Shown here: positions 59,021 through 64,000 of the stretch, in pieces | Numbering within the stretch: the stretch's first letter is position 1 | Layout: each line of letters opens with the position of its first letter | DNA from: Erwinia sp. SLM-02 | Lineage (GTDB): Bacteria; Pseudomonadota; Gammaproteobacteria; Enterobacterales; Enterobacteriaceae | Reading direction: 5' to 3' | NCBI RefSeq assembly: GCF_037450285.1 | Contig: NZ_JAQISN010000001.1 | Location: 1,488,001 to 1,552,000 of the forward strand | DNA: 64,000 nucleotides | Translations under genes and position numbers: made by a program | Notes under the pieces: model-generated | Told to the model about the DNA's origin: nothing | The model's input: the letters and a program-made list of their open reading frames with translations, nothing else | Database searches by the model: none

Positions 59021-59599
59021 ATGAGCGTTTCTTTATCCAAAGGCGGCAACGTATCTCTGAGCAAAGCAGCACCTACCATGAAAAACGTTCTGGTGGGTCT
59101 GGGTTGGGATGCACGTTCTACCGATGGTCAGGACTTTGACCTGGATGCGTCAGCGTTTCTGCTGGCCGCCAGCGGCAAGGTTCGTGGCGATGCTGACTTC
59201 ATTTTCTACAATAATCTGACGTCTTCCGACGGTTCCGTCAGCCACACCGGCGACAACCGCACCGGCGAAGGCGACGGTGATGACGAATCACTGAAAATCA
59301 AACTGGACATGATCCCGGGCGACGTCGACAAAATCGTCTTCGTGGTCACCATTCACGATGCGCAGGCGCGCCGTCAGAGCTTTGGTCAGGTTTCCGGTGC
59401 GTTTATCCGCCTGGTGAACGACGACAACCAGACCGAAGTGGCCCGCTACGACCTGACGGAAGACGCCTCTACCGAAACCGCCATGCTGTTCGGCGAGCTG
59501 TATCGTCACGGCGCCGAGTGGAAATTCCGCGCGGTCGGTCAGGGCTATGCCGGTGGACTGGCATCCGTGTGTGCACAGTACGGCATCAACGCATCCTGA
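59021..59599 (+). CDS. terD: Tellurium resistance protein TerD
   Basis: A 192-residue canonical TerD protein: MSVSLSKGGNVSLSKAAPTM, GLGWDARSTDGQDFDLDASA, HTGDNRTGEGDGDDESLKIK (calcium loop) and RHGAEWKFRAVGQGYAGGL. The calcium-binding beta-sandwich fold is established for the family. Strong ribosome site GAGGAAAA. The 58-base gap after terC is filled by an AT-rich leader. Near-identical in layout to terE, which follows. Confidence 0.96.
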   Translation: MSVSLSKGGNVSLSKAAPTMKNVLVGLGWDARSTDGQDFDLDASAFLLAASGKVRGDADFIFYNNLTSSDGSVSHTGDNRTGEGDGDDESLKIKLDMIPGDVDKIVFVVTIHDAQARRQSFGQVSGAFIRLVNDDNQTEVARYDLTEDASTETAMLFGELYRHGAEWKFRAVGQGYAGGLASVCAQYGINAS

Positions 59600-59671
59600 T
59601 AGCTTCACTCTTTGTTCCAACCGGGCAGTGAGACGCTGCCCGACTCACCCATTATCAGCAGGAGCATTAAA

Positions 59672-60247
59672 ATGGCAGTTTCTCTCGTAAAAGGCGGCAA
59701 CGTATCCCTCACCAAAGAAGCACCTACCATGAACATCGCCATGGCCGGTCTGGGCTGGGATGCTCGCGTAACCGACGGCCAGGACTTTGACCTGGATGCT
59801 TCAGTCTTTATGGTTGGTGAAGATGGCAAAGTGTTGAACGACAGCGGCTTTATCTTCTTCAACAACAAGCTGAGCAGCTGCGGCTCCGTTGAGCACCAGG
59901 GCGACAACCGCACCGGTGCGGGTGATGGCGACGATGAGCAGGTGAAAGTTGAACTGAGCAAAATCCCGGCCGATGTGAAAAAACTGGTCTTCGCGGTTAC
60001 CATCTATGATGCGGAAGCGCGTAAGCAGAACTTCGGCATGGTCAGCAACAGCTTTATGCGTATCTACAACAACGACAACGGCACTGAAATCGCCCGTTTC
60101 GACCTGTCTGAAGATGCCTCTACCGAAACCGCGATGGTCTTCGGTGAGCTGTACCGCCACGGCACTGAGTGGAAGTTTAAAGCGGTAGGTCAGGGCTTTG
60201 CCGGTGGCCTGTCCGCGCTGGCTTCCCAGCACGGCGTTAACGTCTGA
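59672..60247 (+). CDS. terE: Tellurium resistance protein TerE
   Basis: A 191-residue TerD-domain protein: MAVSLVKGGNVSLTKEAPTM, GLGWDARVTDGQDFDLDASV, DNRTGAGDGDDEQVKVELSK and RHGTEWKFKAVGQGFAGGL. It is a paralogue of terD, 72 bases downstream, ATG at 59672 with AGGAG. The upstream in-frame codons back to 59612 lie in the gap and are not used. An intrinsic terminator follows, so terZABCDE ends here unless there is read-through. Confidence 0.96.
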   Translation: MAVSLVKGGNVSLTKEAPTMNIAMAGLGWDARVTDGQDFDLDASVFMVGEDGKVLNDSGFIFFNNKLSSCGSVEHQGDNRTGAGDGDDEQVKVELSKIPADVKKLVFAVTIYDAEARKQNFGMVSNSFMRIYNNDNGTEIARFDLSEDASTETAMVFGELYRHGTEWKFKAVGQGFAGGLSALASQHGVNV

Positions 60248-60262
60248 TCATCAGATAATACG

Positions 60263-60289
60263 AAAACCCGGCGAGTCCGGGTTTTTTTT
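60263..60289 (+). terminator. Rho-independent terminator after terE
   Basis: AAAACCCGG (60263-60271) pairs with CCGGGTTTT (60277-60285) around a 5-base loop, followed by a run of T to 60289. It separates terE from terF. Confidence 0.93.
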
Positions 60290-60333
60290 CGTCTTTGCGC
60301 CGGGAGGCGCTTCACGTCACACAGGATCTGTCT

Positions 60334-61665
60334 ATGCTGCTTCAGTCGGGCCAGAATCTGGTCGTCAATGCCTCACGGCTTACCCTGAACCTGCACTATC
60401 CCACGGTGCCGGGGTTTCGCGGTGAGCCGGATACCTCCGTTTTTCTGCTGAACGCTGCCGGTAAGGTGGGCGGTGACAGCGACTTTATCTTCTACAATCA
60501 GCCCGCAACGCCCAATCGCAGCGTGGTGCTTAACGTGGCCGCGCAGGGCAGTACGGTCACGATTGACCTGGCGCTTATCCCGGAGGGGGTCAGTAAAATT
60601 GCCGTGACGCTGGTGATTGACGGCGCGGACTCCATCGCCGGACTGACCGGCCTGTCGCTGGATGTGCCGGGCATCGCGCGCTTCGAACCCGAAACCGCTG
60701 GCCGCAGCGAAAAAGCGCTGATCGTCGCCGAAATCTATCGGCACGGCGGTAGCTGGAAACTGCGCGCGCTGGGCCAGGGCTTTAACGGCGGGCTGGAGCC
60801 GCTGGCGCTGAACTATGGGGTGGATATCGCCAGCCCGCCTGCGGATGCGCCCGCAGCCGCCCCTGCGGCGTCTGCCGGTGCGCAGAATCCGCCTGCCGCC
60901 GTTCCGGCTTCCGTGACACCGTCACGCAGCGCTGGACCCTCTGCGGCACCCACCGTCAGCCTGGAGAAAAAGCTGGAGGCGAAAGCGCCGAGGCTGGTCA
61001 GCCTGGCGAAAAACGCCACCGTCAGCCTCAGCAAACACCGGCTGAACGACATCCAGGCGCGGGTGGCATTTGTGCTGGATGCCTCCGGTTCGATGACCAA
61101 ACAGTTTAAGCAGGGCAACGTGCAGGCGGTGCTGGACCGCATTGCGGTACTGGCGGTGCAGTTTGATGACGACGGCTCGATGGATGTCTGGGGCTTTGCC
61201 GAACGCCATGCCAAATACCCGGACGTGACGCTGGACAACCTCGACGGCTATATCGATGCCATTCGCACCGGCGGTAAACGCGGCTGGCTGGAGCTGCTGC
61301 CGGGACTCGGCGGCACAAATAACGAACCGCCGGTGATGGAAGAGATCGTCGACAGCTTCCGCCACAGCGACCTGCCGGTGTATGTGGTGTTTATCACCGA
61401 CGGCGGCATCAGTAAAACGCGACAGATCAAAGAGGCGATTCGTCGTTCGGCGAACTACCCGATCTTCTGGAAGTTTGTCGGCCTCGGCGGCAGTAACTAC
61501 GGCATTCTGGAGAATCTGGATGACTTCAGCGATCGTCGGGTTGATAACAGCCACTTCTTTGCTATCGACGACTTTGCCAAAATGTCATCCGAGCGGCTGT
61601 ACGATCTGCTGCTGGAGGAGTTCCGCCCGTGGTACGACGCGGCGAAAGCGGACAGGGTGTTCTGA
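60334..61665 (+). CDS. terF: Tellurium resistance protein TerF (TerD-like + vWA)
   Basis: A 443-residue fusion: N-terminal TerD-like domain (residues 1-165; SDFIFYNQPATPNRSVVLNV; WKLRALGQGFNGGLEPLALN), a Pro/Ala linker (about 170-205) and a C-terminal vWA domain with MIDAS VAFVLDASGSMTKQFKQGNV and YVVFITDGGISKTRQIKEAI. Repeat-like VSLEKKL and VSLSKHR motifs between the domains copy the TerD N-terminal signature. It lies downstream of a terminator, so it may be expressed separately or by read-through. It could link TerD-type sheets with the TerY vWA network. Confidence 0.92.
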   Translation: MLLQSGQNLVVNASRLTLNLHYPTVPGFRGEPDTSVFLLNAAGKVGGDSDFIFYNQPATPNRSVVLNVAAQGSTVTIDLALIPEGVSKIAVTLVIDGADSIAGLTGLSLDVPGIARFEPETAGRSEKALIVAEIYRHGGSWKLRALGQGFNGGLEPLALNYGVDIASPPADAPAAAPAASAGAQNPPAAVPASVTPSRSAGPSAAPTVSLEKKLEAKAPRLVSLAKNATVSLSKHRLNDIQARVAFVLDASGSMTKQFKQGNVQAVLDRIAVLAVQFDDDGSMDVWGFAERHAKYPDVTLDNLDGYIDAIRTGGKRGWLELLPGLGGTNNEPPVMEEIVDSFRHSDLPVYVVFITDGGISKTRQIKEAIRRSANYPIFWKFVGLGGSNYGILENLDDFSDRRVDNSHFFAIDDFAKMSSERLYDLLLEEFRPWYDAAKADRVF

Positions 61666-61700
61666 TTCATGCCTGCCGTGAAGACGGCAGGCATGCGGAT

Positions 61701-62717
61701 TCAGCGCAGGCTCTCTTCCAGCCAGGCCGCAAGCTGCATCAGCTCTTCCCGCTGCGGCGGAAACGCCGCGATCAGTGCTTCAGTCAGCCGCGAAACGGTC
61801 TGCGGCTGATATTTCTCGCCCTGTAGCTTATCCTGCAGCGCCTCCAGCGGCGCCGGGTTCAGGCTGTCGGTATAAATCCGGCAGCGCTGAATCACACCGC
61901 GCTCAACGTCCACGTGGATCTCCACGCCGCCCCAGCTGAAACGGGTATCCAGCCGATGGGCGAAATCCGGGGCCTGGCCGAAGTTCCACTCCCAGCTGCT
62001 CTGGCGGGCAAAGGTTTCGGCAAAGCCGGGCAGGTCGGGGAACGCCTCAGGTGAAATCAGCTCGGGCTGGCAGCGTTCACCGTAGTGTTCAAAGAAGGAT
62101 TCGGTGACAGCGTCACAAATGCGCTCGTAGCTGATATCCGGCTGAAGCTCCTGCAGATTCGCCACGCGGGAACGTACCGAAGTGATCCCCTTGGCCTGAA
62201 GTTTCTTCTCATCGGGGTTGAGATAGTCGGCCAGCCGGGAAAGATCGGCATTCATCAGCAGGGTGCCGTGATGGAAGCCGCGGTCGCGGGTTTCACGATA
62301 GGCCGAGCCGGACACTTTACGCATGCCGTCGGCGGTGCTGACCACCAGGTCGTTGCGGCCGGAGGCTTCCGCCGTCATGCCCAGCGCTTCCAGCGCGTGC
62401 AGGATAATGCCGGTGGACACGCTTTTATCATATTCCGGCTTACCGGCCATAAAGGTAAAGCAGCAGTTACCGAGGTCATGAAACACCGCGCCGCCGCCGC
62501 TGCTGCGGCGCGCCAGGCGAATGCCGTCCTCTTCCATCCGCCGGGTGTTGCACTCTTTCCACGCATTCTGCGCCCGGCCAATCACCACCGTTTCCGCGTT
62601 GCGCCACAGGAACAGCACCCGCTGGGTGGCGGGCATCTGACGGAAAATGCACTCTTCTACCGCAAGGTTAAACCACGGATCCCAGGATTCAGATAACAGT
62701 AAACGCAGTGAGGACAT
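61701..62717 (-). CDS. lplA: Lipoate-protein ligase A
   Basis: A 338-residue LplA closely matching the E. coli enzyme, which activates lipoate with ATP and attaches it to E2 and H proteins. Conserved stretches: WDPWFNLAVEECIFRQMPAT, VLFLWRNAETVVIGRAQNAW, ARRSSGGGAVFHDLGN (RRxxGGGxVxHD active site), RKVSGSAYRETRDRGFHHGT and KGITSVRSRVANL. The ATG at 62717 has GGAG upstream; the ORF extends further but family alignment fixes this start. A monocistronic housekeeping gene on the minus strand. Confidence 0.96.
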   Translation of the reverse strand: MSSLRLLLSESWDPWFNLAVEECIFRQMPATQRVLFLWRNAETVVIGRAQNAWKECNTRRMEEDGIRLARRSSGGGAVFHDLGNCCFTFMAGKPEYDKSVSTGIILHALEALGMTAEASGRNDLVVSTADGMRKVSGSAYRETRDRGFHHGTLLMNADLSRLADYLNPDEKKLQAKGITSVRSRVANLQELQPDISYERICDAVTESFFEHYGERCQPELISPEAFPDLPGFAETFARQSSWEWNFGQAPDFAHRLDTRFSWGGVEIHVDVERGVIQRCRIYTDSLNPAPLEALQDKLQGEKYQPQTVSRLTEALIAAFPPQREELMQLAAWLEESLR

Positions 62718-62992
62718 CAGTAACTCCATTTCCATATTAAGGCCGCCGGACAGTACGCGGCGGCGGGAGTGCGGCGCAGGGATCATACTCTGGCGACGAC
62801 CGGCGTGTCACCTTCGTCTGCATGGCGTGGTGCACCGCGGTGATGCAGCCTGCCTGTTAATGAGGCATCGAGAAGCGAAGATTACACGTAGTTCATCTTA
62901 ACTTATTGTTATTCAATGTCTTTAACTTCTGGCACAGCTTTTGCTTTGATCCTACCAAGCAGCAGCGTTACCCAGAAAACTAATATAAATAG
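62718..62992. other. Intergenic region upstream of the riboswitch
   Basis: 275 bases between the divergent lplA gene and the guanidine riboswitch. No gene or recognisable structure is seen. It should contain the promoters of both transcripts, including an AT-rich stretch at about 62891-62991. Confidence 0.5.
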
Positions 62993-63087
62993 CAGGCTAG
63001 GGTTCCGGTCCATTTCGATGGATGTCTGGTCCGAGAGCTGGCGACCTCGGTTGAGGTTACACGGCGGGACAAAAGCCCGGGAGACAG
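62993..63087 (+). ncRNA. Guanidine-I (ykkC) riboswitch aptamer
   Basis: The segment contains the ykkC hallmarks in order: CTAGGGTTCCGG near the 5' end (62997-63008), a variable stem, CTGGTCCGAGAG (63026-63037), a second variable stem ending in ACACGGCGGGACAAAAGCCC and the terminal GGGAGA (63079-63084). Ykk-C subtype 1 RNAs bind guanidinium. Location 60 bases before an ABC substrate-binding gene linked to urea carboxylase systems agrees with this. Confidence 0.95.
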
Positions 63088-63123
63088 CAACACCGCAGGT
63101 GTAGCGCTGCTCCCGTATTTTTT
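63079..63123 (+). terminator. Riboswitch expression platform, intrinsic terminator
   Basis: GGGAG (63079-63083) can pair with CTCCC (63110-63114), enclosing ACACC-GCA-GGTGT, and a TTTTTT run follows at 63118-63123. The 5' strand is the conserved 3' end of the aptamer, so ligand binding should prevent the terminator: an ON switch. Confidence 0.85.
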
Positions 63124-63144
63124 CCGCCGACACCGAGGTCCGAT

Positions 63145-64000
63145 ATGAAACTATCCCGTTTGCTGGGCGCCTGTCTCCTTACCGCCACTGCACTTCTCAG
63201 CCTGCCCACGCAGGCCGCCGCCAAGAAAGAATTCAATGTCTGCTGGACCATCTACGCCGGCTGGATGCCCTGGGGGCAGATTTCCAGCTCGGGGATCATC
63301 GATAAGTGGGCCGCAAAGTACGGCATTAAAATCCACGTCACCCAGCTCAACGACTACATCGAATCGATCAATCAGTACACCGCCGGGCAGTTTGACGGCT
63401 GCACCATGACCAATATGGATGCGCTGACCATTCCCGCCGCCGGCGGCGTGGACAGCACCGCGCTGATCCTCGGCAGCTATTCCGAAGGCAACGACGGCGT
63501 GGTGCTGAAGGGCAAAGGCAAAACCCTCAGCGATCTGAAAGGGATGAAGGTCTATCTGCCCGAACTGTCCGTTTCCCATTACCTGCTGGTGCGCGGCCTG
63601 GAAAAGGCCGGCCTGCAGGAGAAAGACGTCACCGTGGTTAACACCTCCGATGCTGATATCGTCTCCGCCTTCGCCACCTCGGGCGTTCAGGCCGCCGTGG
63701 CCTGGAACCCGCAGCTCTCGGTGATTAAAGCCACCCCCGACACCACCGAAGTGTTCGGTTCTCAGCAGGTTCCCGGCGAGCTGATCGACATGATGGTGGT
63801 TAACACCGCCGTGCTGAAGGACAACCCGGCGCTGGGCAAGGCGCTGACCGGTGCCTGGTTTGAAATGATGTCGCTGATGAAGGCCGGCGACAGCAAAGCC
63901 CTGACCGAAATGGCCACCGCCTCCGGCACCGATCTGGCGGGCTATCAGGCACAGCTGAAAACCACCCATCTGTTTTATACCCCGGCCGATAACCTGCAGT
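63145..64000 (+). CDS. Putative guanidine/urea ABC transporter substrate-binding protein, 3' end cut by window
   Basis: At least 285 residues, open to the right edge. It has a signal peptide (MKLSRLLGACLLTATALLSL, cleavage near TQAAAKK) and an NMT1/TauA-type periplasmic binding fold: WTIYAGWMPWGQISSSGIID, GCTMTNMDALTIPAAGGVDS, and LIDMMVVNTAVLKDNPALGK. The pattern matches the binding protein annotated as urea carboxylase-associated. Those systems are now understood to import guanidine and carboxylate it for breakdown by allophanate hydrolase. Preceded by a guanidine-I riboswitch, with an AGG ribosome site 6-8 bases upstream. Permease, ATPase and carboxylase genes probably follow outside the window. 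Confidence 0.9.
   Translation, partial: MKLSRLLGACLLTATALLSLPTQAAAKKEFNVCWTIYAGWMPWGQISSSGIIDKWAAKYGIKIHVTQLNDYIESINQYTAGQFDGCTMTNMDALTIPAAGGVDSTALILGSYSEGNDGVVLKGKGKTLSDLKGMKVYLPELSVSHYLLVRGLEKAGLQEKDVTVVNTSDADIVSAFATSGVQAAVAWNPQLSVIKATPDTTEVFGSQQVPGELIDMMVVNTAVLKDNPALGKALTGAWFEMMSLMKAGDSKALTEMATASGTDLAGYQAQLKTTHLFYTPADNLQ

Overview
The window looks like a chromosomal segment of an Enterobacterales bacterium. The closest fit is an Erwinia/Pantoea-type (Erwiniaceae) genome. This is inferred from the GC-rich coding style, enterobacterial-type NudI, LplA, YdcF and TerW proteins, and the mix of plant-associated transport and catabolic genes. No rRNA, tRNA, CRISPR array, integrase or intact insertion sequence was recognised.

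Region 1 (1-16 kb) holds dispersed housekeeping and accessory genes: a bestrophin-like channel, a flavin monooxygenase with a convergent LysR regulator, an acetyltransferase, a Fur-boxed TonB receptor (haem/haemoprotein type), small lipoproteins, a cupin, a solo methionine aminopeptidase, a flavin reductase, YdcF, a LacI regulator, and an oxalate/formate-type MFS carrier with a GntR regulator. Region 2 (16-20 kb) is a three-gene sugar or cyclitol operon (MFS, isomerase/epimerase, dehydrogenase) behind a double LacI-type operator. Region 3 (19.9-21.5 kb) is an AT-richer islet with an orphan Hcp, two tandem 62-residue membrane proteins and a 230-residue unknown protein, plausibly a type VI secretion effector-immunity cargo.

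Region 4 (24-34 kb) is a myo-inositol-type locus. An RpiR regulator (IolR) sits between iolDE and a divergent operon of aldehyde dehydrogenase, HpcH/HpaI aldolase, 2-hydroxyacid dehydrogenase, IolG and a second Gfo/Idh/MocA enzyme. A GCAA-N6-TTGC palindrome recurs in both control regions. iolB, iolC, iolJ and a transporter are absent here. It is followed by about 1 kb of non-coding DNA containing short duplications and a 195-bp self-complementary element. Then come nudI, a few small unknown genes, and a Zur-boxed COG0523 GTPase plus zinc-free DksA paralogue operon. A second, ferric-siderophore TonB receptor follows with a Fur box and GntR/AraC regulators.

Region 5 (43-61.7 kb) is a very complete tellurite-resistance/stress (Ter) supercluster. 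On the minus strand are the TerY-P signalling genes (terY, terX, terY, then terY3, PP2C phosphatase, kinase), terW, and a tightly overlapping five-gene metabolic module (ATP-grasp, phosphoribosyltransferase, HAD, StiP-like, CitE/HpcH-like). On the plus strand, diverging from the ATP-grasp gene, is terZABCDE, then terF after a terminator. The likely working model is a membrane-associated TerC/TerB/TerD-domain complex, vWA adaptors, a kinase/phosphatase pair, and an enzyme module that makes or modifies an unidentified small molecule.

Region 6 (61.7-64 kb) holds lplA, then a guanidine-I (ykkC) riboswitch with an overlapping terminator ahead of a periplasmic binding protein that runs off the right edge. 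This is probably the start of a guanidine uptake/degradation operon.
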